Below are positions 9,023-17,061 of a stretch of DNA of 64,000 bases, in pieces. Positions within the stretch are counted from its first letter, which is position 1. Each line of letters starts with the position of its first letter. A program made the position numbers and the translations under genes. The notes beneath the pieces were generated by a model that was not told the DNA's origin, did no database searches, and saw nothing but the letters and a program-made list of their open reading frames with translations. The stretch is taken from contig DATASQ010000027.1 of NCBI GenBank assembly GCA_036269135.1, positions 99,544 through 163,543 of the forward strand. The letters are read 5' to 3'. This DNA is from Palsa-343 sp036269135. Its GTDB lineage: Bacteria > Acidobacteriota > Terriglobia > Terriglobales > Acidobacteriaceae.

Positions 9023-9076
9023 AATCAGGAACATAGGGCAGTTGTCATACTCGACAACTGCCCTATGTTCCTGATT
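9023..9076. terminator. Perfect 24-bp inverted repeat, bidirectional terminator or palindromic element
   Basis: Arms 9023-9046 and 9053-9076 are exact reverse complements around a 6-base loop, and the right arm runs into TTTTTA. It lies 26 bases after the exported M20 peptidase, so it can end that transcript. A 24-bp perfect stem is much longer than a usual intrinsic terminator. Confidence 0.7.
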
Positions 9077-9095
9077 TTTAGAGGTTTGGCAGATA

Positions 9096-9128
9096 CCCCC
9101 ACCCCCCCGGGGGGTGGGGTGCTTTTTT
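9096..9128 (+). terminator. C-run/G-run hairpin followed by six T
   Basis: CCCCC-A-C7 is followed directly by G6-T-GGGG and then GC-TTTTTT. The arms pair with a small internal loop, and the T-run is placed as in an intrinsic terminator. It is 20 bases after the 24-bp palindrome, so the two may act in tandem before the response-regulator gene. Confidence 0.55.
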
Positions 9129-9249
9129 GCCGCCTGCCGCTGGCCGGCATCCCCACGGCCGCAATCCCGCAGAAACAGCCTGCTTTGTTGGCTGCCCCTC
9201 AAAGGTGATACAACAAACCCTGACCCCCCCAATTTGGTAGTCACCCCTT

Positions 9250-10650
9250 ATGGCCAGTCAGGAAAAGGTCCTTATCGTCGAAGACGAGCCCCACGCATTG
9301 TCCGGACTTGCTGAACTTGTATCCGGCTGGGGCTATCGCACAGAAACCGCCCGGGACGGTCTGGAAGCGCTGGAAAAGGTGAGCGCGTGGCAGCCGGGCA
9401 TCGTCGTCTCCGACCTGAAGATGCCGCGCATGGATGGGCTGCAGCTGCTGGCCCGGCTGGGCGAAACCAGCGACAAGATCGCAGTCGTGATGCTCACCGC
9501 CCAGGGCTCGATCGAAGCAGCCGTCGAGGCGATGAAGAACGGCGCCTACGACTTTATTCAGAAGCCGGTCGATCCAGCGCGTCTGCGGGCCATTTTGACC
9601 AACGCCAGCCGGCAGCGCGAGACGGAACGCGAGCTGGAAGTGACCCGGCGGAAGCTGCGCGAGGCGGGCGTGCTCGGTTCGCTGGTGGGCGCCTCGAAGA
9701 AAATGCAGGAGATCTTCGCCCTGATCGAACGCGTAGCGGCCAGCAACGTCTCCGTGCTGATCACCGGGGAGAGCGGAACCGGCAAGGAGCTGGTGGCGCG
9801 CACGCTGCACGATCTGAGCCCGCGCCGCAGCAAGCCGTTCGTCGCGGTGAACTGCGCGGCGATCCCGGAGACGCTGATCGAGAGCGAGATTTTCGGGCAC
9901 GAAAAGGGCGCCTTCACGGGGGCCATCGAGCGGCGTGCGGGCTGTTTTGAGCTGGCCGAAGACGGAACGCTGTTGCTGGACGAGATCGGCGAGATGCCGG
10001 TGGGCACCCAGGCCAAGCTGCTGCGGGTACTGGAGGATCGCAAGCTTCGCCGGCTGGGCAGCAAGGTGGAATCGCCGGTGGATGTGCGCGTCCTCGCCGC
10101 CACGAATAAGGATCCGGATGTCGCGGTGGCAGACGGTCACCTGCGCGGCGACCTCTATTACCGGCTGAATGTGTTCAACATTCATATGCCGCCGCTGCGC
10201 GATCACAAGGAAGACATCCCCGCCATCGCCGAGGCCATGATCATCGACATGAATCAGAAGCATCAGAAGCGGGTTAACGGCATGGACAGCGAGATGCTGG
10301 CGCGGATGATGGCCCACGAGTGGCCGGGCAATGTTCGTGAATTGCGGAACACCATCGAGCGAGCAGTCGTTCTTTGCGGCGAGGGCCAGCTGCAGTCGCG
10401 GCATCTGACTCCGGGATTCGGGACGCGGCCGACGAGGCCGACGAGCGAACTGCCCCCCAATGCCATTCAGCTGGAAGTAGGCGCGACGGTGGACGATGCC
10501 GAGCGGATGCTGATCTTCAAAACGCTGGAGTCCACGAACAACAATAAGACGAAGGCCGCGGAAATCCTTGGGATCAGCCTGAAGACCCTGCACAACAAGC
10601 TCCGCGAGTACGGCAGCGCTGCCAACGCCGCAGGAGCAGCGGAAGAATAG
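9250..10650 (+). CDS. NtrC-family sigma-54-dependent response regulator
   Basis: 466-residue cytosolic activator. The receiver domain (about 1-120) has the acidic pair E11/D12, phospho-acceptor Asp55 (VSDLKMP) and Lys105. The AAA+ domain (about 145-380) has Walker A GESGTGKE (173-180), the sigma-54 contact loop GAFTGA (220-225), Walker B LLLDEIGE and an arginine-finger region WPGNVRELRN. The C-terminus (about 425-460) is a Fis-type helix-turn-helix (KAAEILGISLKTLHNKL). It should activate sigma-54 promoters when phosphorylated, presumably by the kinase gene 75 bases downstream. No ribosome site precedes the ATG. Regulated genes are not evident; no clear -24/-12 element was seen nearby. Confidence 0.93.
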   Translation: MASQEKVLIVEDEPHALSGLAELVSGWGYRTETARDGLEALEKVSAWQPGIVVSDLKMPRMDGLQLLARLGETSDKIAVVMLTAQGSIEAAVEAMKNGAYDFIQKPVDPARLRAILTNASRQRETERELEVTRRKLREAGVLGSLVGASKKMQEIFALIERVAASNVSVLITGESGTGKELVARTLHDLSPRRSKPFVAVNCAAIPETLIESEIFGHEKGAFTGAIERRAGCFELAEDGTLLLDEIGEMPVGTQAKLLRVLEDRKLRRLGSKVESPVDVRVLAATNKDPDVAVADGHLRGDLYYRLNVFNIHMPPLRDHKEDIPAIAEAMIIDMNQKHQKRVNGMDSEMLARMMAHEWPGNVRELRNTIERAVVLCGEGQLQSRHLTPGFGTRPTRPTSELPPNAIQLEVGATVDDAERMLIFKTLESTNNNKTKAAEILGISLKTLHNKLREYGSAANAAGAAEE

Positions 10651-10725
10651 GGTAGCCACCGAAGGGTAATGCCGGTATTCTCCGTGTACCGACTTCCTGA
10701 AGGCTGAGCGTCGTCCCCCCGACCC

Positions 10726-12741
10726 ATGCGCCTGAAGACCAAACTCGTGGTCGCGATCACCGCACTGGTATTTACGGTCGTGGTGATCTTTTCCTGGATC
10801 TGGCTAAGCCAGTCGCTCAACCAGTACATCGAGTACTCGTGGAATGGGACGGACATCATCGCCCACCAGGTGTTGCTCGAGGTGCGGCACGGGCTGGAAA
10901 CGGGGCTGCGAAATCAAAAATTCGACCCGAATGACCCAGTCGCGGTGCGCGCGGCGGTAGCCGCTTCGCTGCGACAGGATCCGGGGCTGATTTCGCTGTT
11001 GAACGCAACCATCAGCTATTCGCCGACGATTCTGGACATCGTGGTCGCCGACCACAATGGGAGGGCTCTGGTTTCGGCGCCGGATCCGAGCCAGCAGGAT
11101 CAACTGGTTCCGAATCGGCCCAGCTATTCGGTGTTGCGGCGGAAAACGCTCATCCGCACCCTGCGCGTGGTCTTTGGACCGCCCCAGGTCTACGACGTGA
11201 CCGTGGGACTGGACCGGGAAAACCAGCCGTTTTTGACCGTCCGCGTCGGCATCAGCACGACGTTTCTGCGGAATGCGTTTCGACCGTTCCTGTATGAGTC
11301 CGTGAGCTTCATGGCGCTGGCCATGATCATTTCCATCGTGGTGGCGGCCTTTGTGGCCAATCTGGCGCTGCAGCCGATCGAGCAGATCAGCCAGACGCTC
11401 GATCTTCTGACCACCCAGGCGGCGAATGCCGATGCGTCCCAGGCCCGGGATCTGCGACGACGGGAGGGCGAGCTGGCAGCGGCGGCAGCCGGTGCGGCCG
11501 AGCCGCCCGCGCGTCGCGGCAGCGAAGATACGGTGGCCAAGGTTTCCGGCAAGATCGAACGGCTGGGGCAGAGGATCCGGAATGTGGAGGAAGTGTTTTC
11601 CGCTCTGCGCGAGAACCTGGACCAGATCCTCTCCAACCTGCAGGACGGCGTGATGCTGTTTACGCGCGATGCGCGCGCGGTTCTGGTATCGAGTTCGGTG
11701 GAGAAGTTTTTGAACATCGGGCGGGATCGCATTTTTGGCGCCGACGTGCGGGAGATCTTCGACCGCAGCACGCGGTTAGGCCGGATGGTGCGCGATGCCT
11801 TTGACGGCGGTCTTTCCATCGTGCAGGAAGAGGTGACGACGGAGACCGGCCGCCGTGTGGAAGTATCGCTGGATTTCATTCACGATGCGCAGTCCCGGGA
11901 TCGACAATCTCTGGGAGCGTTGCTGACGCTGCACGACCTTGAGTCGGTGCGTGAAATTGAAACGGAACTGGAAGTCTCGCGGCGGATGGCGTCCATTGGA
12001 CGTCTGACGGCCGGGGTCGGCCATGAGGTCAAGAACCCGATCAATGCCATCGTGGTGCATCTGGAATTGCTGCGCAACAAGGTCCATGCGGGCGGAGACG
12101 CGCTGCGGCATCTGGACATCATTCAGAGCGAAATCCGGAGGCTGGACCGCGTGGTTCAGACGCTGGTGGATTTCTCGCGGCCGGTGGAGCTGCAGCTCAA
12201 GGATCAGGATCTGCGGAATGTGGTCTCCAGCGTGTTGATGCTGGCCTCGGCCGAACTGGAAACCCGCGGCGTGGTGGTGGAAAGCCAGATGCCCTCCCGG
12301 CCTGTAATCTCTCGGGTGGACGCCGATCTGCTGGAGCAGGCTCTGCTGAACATCGTTATCAACGGGGCGCAGGCCATGAGCTCGGGCGGGAACCTCTCGG
12401 TGCGCGTGAGCGACGACTCGCGCTGGGCCACCATACGGATCAAAGACCAGGGGGAAGGCATCCCCGACGAAATCCGGTCGCGGATCTTCGATCTGTACTT
12501 CACGACGAAGAAAGAGGGCAGCGGCATCGGGCTGGCGATGACGTATCGCATCGTTCAAATGCACCACGGCCAAATTGACGTAGAATCGAAAAGCGGGAGC
12601 GGAACCACATTTGTACTGCGGCTCCCGGTCATTTCTGCCGGTTCGGGACAGCGCGTACTACCGGAAGCCACGGGAGACGCAGTCCCCGGCGAGCTTGCTC
12701 GCCAGGTTGGTGAGACCCAGCCAGAAAGGTCCGGACCATGA
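10726..12741 (+). CDS. NtrB-like membrane sensor histidine kinase
   Basis: 671 residues. One span at about 7-27, an extracytoplasmic sensor domain (about 28-190), a second span at 191-214, a helical linker rich in Ala/Arg (about 220-300), a PAS-like domain (about 300-405), then HisKA with phospho-acceptor His433 in GVGHEVKNP and an HATPase_c domain (N box NIVINGAQAM, DQGEGIPDEI, GSGIGLAM, GSGTTFVLRLP). It is the likely partner of the upstream NtrC-type regulator and overlaps the downstream lipoprotein gene by ATGA. The signal is unknown; the large periplasmic loop points to an envelope or external cue rather than to nitrogen status. Confidence 0.92.
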   Translation: MRLKTKLVVAITALVFTVVVIFSWIWLSQSLNQYIEYSWNGTDIIAHQVLLEVRHGLETGLRNQKFDPNDPVAVRAAVAASLRQDPGLISLLNATISYSPTILDIVVADHNGRALVSAPDPSQQDQLVPNRPSYSVLRRKTLIRTLRVVFGPPQVYDVTVGLDRENQPFLTVRVGISTTFLRNAFRPFLYESVSFMALAMIISIVVAAFVANLALQPIEQISQTLDLLTTQAANADASQARDLRRREGELAAAAAGAAEPPARRGSEDTVAKVSGKIERLGQRIRNVEEVFSALRENLDQILSNLQDGVMLFTRDARAVLVSSSVEKFLNIGRDRIFGADVREIFDRSTRLGRMVRDAFDGGLSIVQEEVTTETGRRVEVSLDFIHDAQSRDRQSLGALLTLHDLESVREIETELEVSRRMASIGRLTAGVGHEVKNPINAIVVHLELLRNKVHAGGDALRHLDIIQSEIRRLDRVVQTLVDFSRPVELQLKDQDLRNVVSSVLMLASAELETRGVVVESQMPSRPVISRVDADLLEQALLNIVINGAQAMSSGGNLSVRVSDDSRWATIRIKDQGEGIPDEIRSRIFDLYFTTKKEGSGIGLAMTYRIVQMHHGQIDVESKSGSGTTFVLRLPVISAGSGQRVLPEATGDAVPGELARQVGETQPERSGP

Positions 12742-13376
12742 GTTCCGGAAGGACGATCGCTGCGCTGGCTATGTCGCTGGCGCTGGTGACGGGTTGCGCC
12801 GCACGCCACCCCCGGGCGAGTGCGCCTCCCGTGGTGGAGGTTCCGTCGTTGCCGCCAGTGCAGATGGCTGCGCTGTTATCGCCGTTACCGCCGGTCTTTC
12901 CACTGGTAAAAGAGCGTCTGGTCAAGCTGGATACGACGACGCCTCCCGAGCCCCAGGAGGAAGAGGGGACGGCCGAGCCGCGGCATATTCCTCACCGGCG
13001 AGCCAAACCGGTCACACCGGAGACCGCGCAGCAGGAAGCACCAAAGACGACCGCGCCTGAGCAAACGCCGGCTCAGACGGCTGCAGTGGCCGCCGCCCAG
13101 CCCTCGGAGGACTCGCCGATCGGGCAGCTCTCCACAGCGAATGACACCAGCAACACCGGCGATCGTCATGCGATCAGCGAACAGATCGACGCAACCGAGA
13201 ACGGCGTCAATGCGGTTAAGCGCGCTCTGAGCTCGGACGAACAGAAGACTCTCGCCCAGATCCGGATTTATATCTCGAAAGCGCGGGACGCCCTGAAGGC
13301 GGACGATCTGGACGCGGCGCGCACCCTGTCGAACAAGGCTCATCAGCTGCTGGAACAGCTCAACAAGGAAGAGTAG
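12738..13376 (+). CDS. Small lipoprotein linked to the two-component system
   Basis: 212 residues with a lipoprotein signal peptide (ALAMSLALVTGC, lipobox Cys at about 17), a Pro/Ala/Glu-rich disordered middle, and a C-terminal helical region (about 140-212) with ENGVNAVKRALSSDEQKTLAQIRIYISKARDALKADDLDAARTLSNKA, which looks like a helical hairpin or short repeat. I do not recognise a named family. The start overlaps the kinase stop codon (ATGA), so the two are almost certainly translated together. An envelope-anchored accessory or target of the sensor is a reasonable guess, not shown. Confidence 0.8.
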   Translation: MSSGRTIAALAMSLALVTGCAARHPRASAPPVVEVPSLPPVQMAALLSPLPPVFPLVKERLVKLDTTTPPEPQEEEGTAEPRHIPHRRAKPVTPETAQQEAPKTTAPEQTPAQTAAVAAAQPSEDSPIGQLSTANDTSNTGDRHAISEQIDATENGVNAVKRALSSDEQKTLAQIRIYISKARDALKADDLDAARTLSNKAHQLLEQLNKEE

Positions 13377-13403
13377 GGATGCGGGCCGGACCGCCCGGCA
13401 GGG

Positions 13404-14261
13404 CTAGCGTTCGCCCCATTTCAGCTTGGAGCGCAGCACGTCGAAGAAGCTGTTTCCTTCCAGACGCACCAGTTTCACGGAGAAGTCGGAGCGGCGACAG
13501 CGCAGCTCATCTCCGAGTCGAAGCTGAATAGCCTCCTGGCCGTCCACGGTCAGGAATGTCTGATCGGGAATGCCCTCGACCCGCAGGTAAATGCGCGATC
13601 CGCCGGGAACGACGATGGGCCGCAGGGTGAGCTGGTGCGGGCAGATCGGCGTTACGACCAGCACATCCACGCCAGGCACCAGCACAGGCCCCCCGGCCGC
13701 GAGCGAATAGGCTGTGGAGCCGGTGGGCGTGGCGACAATCACGCCGTCGGCGCGGAACGAGGCGGCGAGCTGATCGTCCACCCTCACCTGGAACTGGCCC
13801 ATCCGGGCAATCGCCCCTTTGGCAATGACCACGTCATTCAGGGCCTCGTATTCGCAGGACTTCTTGTCGTCACGCCACAGCTCGCTGTGCAGCATGGCCC
13901 TGGATTCAAGGGAGCAGCAGCTTTTCCCCCATGCTTCGAGATGAGAGTAGAGATCCGCCAGCGGGACTTCGGTAAGGAAGCCCAGGGCCCCCAGATTGAC
14001 GCTGAGGATGGGAACGCCGCTGCGGGCAAAAACACGGGCAGCCGCCAACAGGGTTCCATCGCCTCCCAGCACAATCACCAGGTCGGGACCCAGCGAGGCA
14101 AGCTCGGGACGAGGCGAGACATGCTCGTCCATGACGTAGTTCGCGCTCACCGGATCGAGGAGGGGCTCATAACCGTGAGCCTTGAGCCACAGAACGAGGT
14201 CCGGCATGAGCTGGCGCAGTTCGTCCTTCTGCGGCTTGGAGATGATAGCGACCCGGGGCAT
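13404..14261 (-). CDS. nadK: NAD kinase
   Basis: 285-residue cytosolic enzyme that phosphorylates NAD to NADP. Signature motifs: LVIVLGGDGTLLAAA (GGDGT at 66-70), NLGALGFLTE at 89-98, TPTGSTAYSLAAGGPVL in the second domain, and the C-terminal VDGQEAIQLRLGD segment. The start at 14261 (MPRVAIISKP) is preferred because NAD kinases usually begin just before this strand; a GTG at 14285 in the same frame would add eight residues, and neither has a convincing ribosome site. It is convergent with the small lipoprotein gene, 27 bases away. Confidence 0.92.
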   Translation of the reverse strand: MPRVAIISKPQKDELRQLMPDLVLWLKAHGYEPLLDPVSANYVMDEHVSPRPELASLGPDLVIVLGGDGTLLAAARVFARSGVPILSVNLGALGFLTEVPLADLYSHLEAWGKSCCSLESRAMLHSELWRDDKKSCEYEALNDVVIAKGAIARMGQFQVRVDDQLAASFRADGVIVATPTGSTAYSLAAGGPVLVPGVDVLVVTPICPHQLTLRPIVVPGGSRIYLRVEGIPDQTFLTVDGQEAIQLRLGDELRCRRSDFSVKLVRLEGNSFFDVLRSKLKWGER

Positions 14262-14325
14262 GAGGTTCAGTGTAACGCCACTCACCGTTTCGGCCTGCGT
14301 GGTTGCGGACTGCGCCTAAAACCAA

Positions 14326-14346
14326 CGGCCGGCGGGATGCCGGCCG
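14326..14346 (-). terminator. GC-rich hairpin after the large lipoprotein gene
   Basis: CGGCCGGC and GCCGGCCG pair around a 5-base loop, 23 bases beyond the stop of the 837-residue lipoprotein gene. On the minus strand the hairpin is followed by TTGGTTTT, which fits an intrinsic terminator. Confidence 0.6.
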
Positions 14347-14368
14347 CCGGTGGGTGATGGGCTGGATC

Positions 14369-16882
14369 TTACGTCGTCGAGCGGCTCTGGACAGCGAGGA
14401 AGATCGGCGGCACAGGGCTGCCGGAGCTGTTGACCAGCTTGGGGTTGATCGTTCCGGTATCGGTGAGGGCGGTCGGGTCGACCATGTGGACGAGGTTGTC
14501 GCCGCTGGTGCTGACGAAGAAGATCGATCCATCCGGGCTGAAGATGCCGGCCAGCGGCGACTGCGGTGACGCGTAATTCGTTACGGTGGAGAGCTGAATG
14601 GGCGTCCCCAGGGTGCCAAAGGCACCGGCTGAAGCTGATGGCTGGTAGTACGGCAGCAGGCCAGTCCCGCCCGTGCCGACAGAGGGATTGGCGAGGCTCG
14701 CGGCAAAGCCGTTGTAGTTATAGGTGACGAAAGCCACGCTGGAATCGGGCGAAGACACTACCTGATCGATCTCCGCAGGGGTGAAGGTGAGATTCCCCGT
14801 GGTTGGGGTCGTATTCAGGGTGAGGGCAGCGGGGCCGTTGTAGGCAGGACACGCGTTGATGGGCACACCCGGCGTGGTCTTGCCCGCATCCTGATAGAGC
14901 CAGGTGTCGGAGAAGGTGGATCCACTCGCGCCCAGAACATGATCTCCGTCGGCAGTCGCCGTCAACTGCTCAGTCGCTACGCCGACGTCGCCCGCGGGCG
15001 GGAAATAGGGCGGCGTCGCGGTGGCGCTGGGGCAGTAGCTGTGGGTGGTGGTAGCGGCGGAGCCGGAAATGAAGGCAGCCACCTGAGGAATTGTGATAGT
15101 CGGCGTTGGCCCGCAGAAGGGATCGAACGAGGGGTTATATGCCGGCACGGTGGGGTCCCCGTTCGTCGGGGCAGCTTCCAGCTGGCAGGCCCAGGTGGTA
15201 GAGGCCTGATTGTTGAGGGGATACTCGGACCATCCGGTATTCGCGCTGTAGACAAACAGGGCATAGCTGCTTTTGGCCGGATCGTACCCGCTGACGTAGA
15301 CCGTGCCGCCGTCGGGCGAGTATTGCGCGTGGTTGGCGAGGCCACCAATGCTGGAGACCGCACCCGAGGAAGCGGTATAGATGTAAATCACATCGCGCAA
15401 CTGGTCGTTCACCACCACCGTGGAGCCGGTGGGAGAAACCGCGATCACCGCGCCCGGCACGCTGGGCACTTCCTTGCTCAGGGTATTCGACGAGGTGGCG
15501 TAGATCATCAGCTCGTGGTAGCTGCCGAAGAAGAGAGAATCGCCGGCCTGATCCATCACCATGGAATTGGGGGTGTACGGCATGCGAATGGGGGAAGCCG
15601 CACCGCCGGTCAGCAGATCCACCTCGGAGAAGTAGGGTGACTGCGACGACGCCATCCAGATCCGATTGGTAACGCGGCCCGGGGAGTTGATCGAGACGTT
15701 ATTGCCGGCTACGGGCATGCCGTTGCCCAGAGTTCCAATCAGATTGACCGGCGCCGGATTACAACTGGGCGGCTGGCAAACAGCGTTCACGGTGGCATGG
15801 CTGGGGAATGTGGCCGTCACCAGTCCTGTACTGCTGACCGTGAGATTCTGCGGCTCTGTGGAGGAGTAGCTGAGGGGGAGGCCGGTGATCGTCGCCCCTT
15901 TGGTATCTGTGACGTGAGAAACCACGGTCTGGGGTGAGCTGGCTGTGACCGTGCCGGAGGTGCTCCCGTTGAGCGTGAGCGCGATCGTCTGCGGGGGGCA
16001 TGTCGAGAAGAAGCCGGCAGCCGATGTGACTTCGGAATTCGAGGCATTGATCACCGTCGATCCAGGCAGATTGGCGGTGGCGATGCCGTTGGGATTTGTC
16101 GAAGTGGTTGTCGTGGTGGTGCTGGTCGGATTGGTCGTGTTGTTGATGGTCACCACACTCCCCGTGATCGGGCTATAGGTAATGGTGCCGACATTCGCGC
16201 TGGGACTGCTGCAGGAGGGAACGGTGGCGGGGCAGGCGGTTCCGTTCTGCAGGGTGGATCCGGTTGGACAGCAGAGGATCGCCCCTCCGGGGCCGCTCAC
16301 AGTTGTTTCCGCCAGGAAGGAGGTGGTGAGGGTTTGCCCCTGGGAATAACACGCGGTTTGTGTGGGTATGGTGATGGCGGTGATGGGGGGGTGCACATAA
16401 ACATTGACGGGGTTGCTGGTAGCCCCGCCCCCCTGAGCCGATATCTGAGCCGTGCCGCAGGTGGATGCCGTGCATCCGGAGAAGGAAGAAAGGGATGAGC
16501 CCGAGGGGGGGGTGCAGATGGTGAAGTCGGGCACGCCACCGGGGCTGTTGCGGTTCCATGTTCCGGCGCAAACCTGAGCCGTCGGGGAGATGTCGGCCAG
16601 CAGCAGGTTGGAGCTGCCGTAAATCCACTTGCTCACCGATTCGGTTTCGTGATTGCAGTTGTAGGCCTGCGGCGTACCCAGGCTGGCGGTCTGTCCCCAC
16701 GCCAGCGAGAGCCCGGTGGTTTCCGGCTGCAGTGTGACATAAACGACCTGGGTGGTGAGAACCCCATAAGCGTGGCCGTTCTTGATGCAGTAATTGTTGG
16801 GATTATGGCCACAGCCCGAGATGGAAAGCCCAACCGGAACCGAACATGCAAAGAGGACTACAAAAGCAAGGAACCGCCGCAT
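14369..16882 (-). CDS. Large surface lipoprotein with Ig-like and beta-propeller regions
   Basis: 837 residues. A lipoprotein signal peptide (FVVLFACSVPVGLSISGC) anchors it to a membrane. About 40-390 consists of beta-sandwich segments resembling bacterial Ig-like (Big_2-type) domains, with a Thr-rich stretch (NPTSTTTTTTSTNP) and many paired cysteines (for example CCPTG, FSGCTASTCG). About 400-830 shows repeated PDG/PTGS strand motifs typical of a YVTN/SMP-30-like propeller (ISPTGSTVVVNDQLRDVIYIY, YSPDGGTVYVSGYDP, FSPDGSIFFVSTSGDN). It is a probable cell-surface binding or adhesion protein. ATG at 16882 has GGGGAGG at 4 bases. It lies 179 bases after the S9 peptidase gene and has its own terminator. 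Confidence 0.8.
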   Translation of the reverse strand: MRRFLAFVVLFACSVPVGLSISGCGHNPNNYCIKNGHAYGVLTTQVVYVTLQPETTGLSLAWGQTASLGTPQAYNCNHETESVSKWIYGSSNLLLADISPTAQVCAGTWNRNSPGGVPDFTICTPPSGSSLSSFSGCTASTCGTAQISAQGGGATSNPVNVYVHPPITAITIPTQTACYSQGQTLTTSFLAETTVSGPGGAILCCPTGSTLQNGTACPATVPSCSSPSANVGTITYSPITGSVVTINNTTNPTSTTTTTTSTNPNGIATANLPGSTVINASNSEVTSAAGFFSTCPPQTIALTLNGSTSGTVTASSPQTVVSHVTDTKGATITGLPLSYSSTEPQNLTVSSTGLVTATFPSHATVNAVCQPPSCNPAPVNLIGTLGNGMPVAGNNVSINSPGRVTNRIWMASSQSPYFSEVDLLTGGAASPIRMPYTPNSMVMDQAGDSLFFGSYHELMIYATSSNTLSKEVPSVPGAVIAVSPTGSTVVVNDQLRDVIYIYTASSGAVSSIGGLANHAQYSPDGGTVYVSGYDPAKSSYALFVYSANTGWSEYPLNNQASTTWACQLEAAPTNGDPTVPAYNPSFDPFCGPTPTITIPQVAAFISGSAATTTHSYCPSATATPPYFPPAGDVGVATEQLTATADGDHVLGASGSTFSDTWLYQDAGKTTPGVPINACPAYNGPAALTLNTTPTTGNLTFTPAEIDQVVSSPDSSVAFVTYNYNGFAASLANPSVGTGGTGLLPYYQPSASAGAFGTLGTPIQLSTVTNYASPQSPLAGIFSPDGSIFFVSTSGDNLVHMVDPTALTDTGTINPKLVNSSGSPVPPIFLAVQSRSTT

Positions 16883-17061
16883 GAAACCTCCCCGTCTGGG
16901 CGATCAGGTCGCTCAAACGGTCGAAACACCAGAAAGGACCGGGTGCGATTCAGAATAACAAACGAGAGGGGGGGCAGCCCAGCCGACGCGGAGCCGGGAG
17001 GACGGCTCCATGCGGCGATTTGGGCCCGGGCGGCCGGGACGGAGGCCTGCCTTCCCGGAAT

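Noticed and set aside
16990..17009. GGAGCCG-N6-CGGCTCC as a terminator of the S9 peptidase gene
   Set aside because: The stem is 7 bp, but no T-run follows on the minus strand, and such short GC dyads are common at this base composition.
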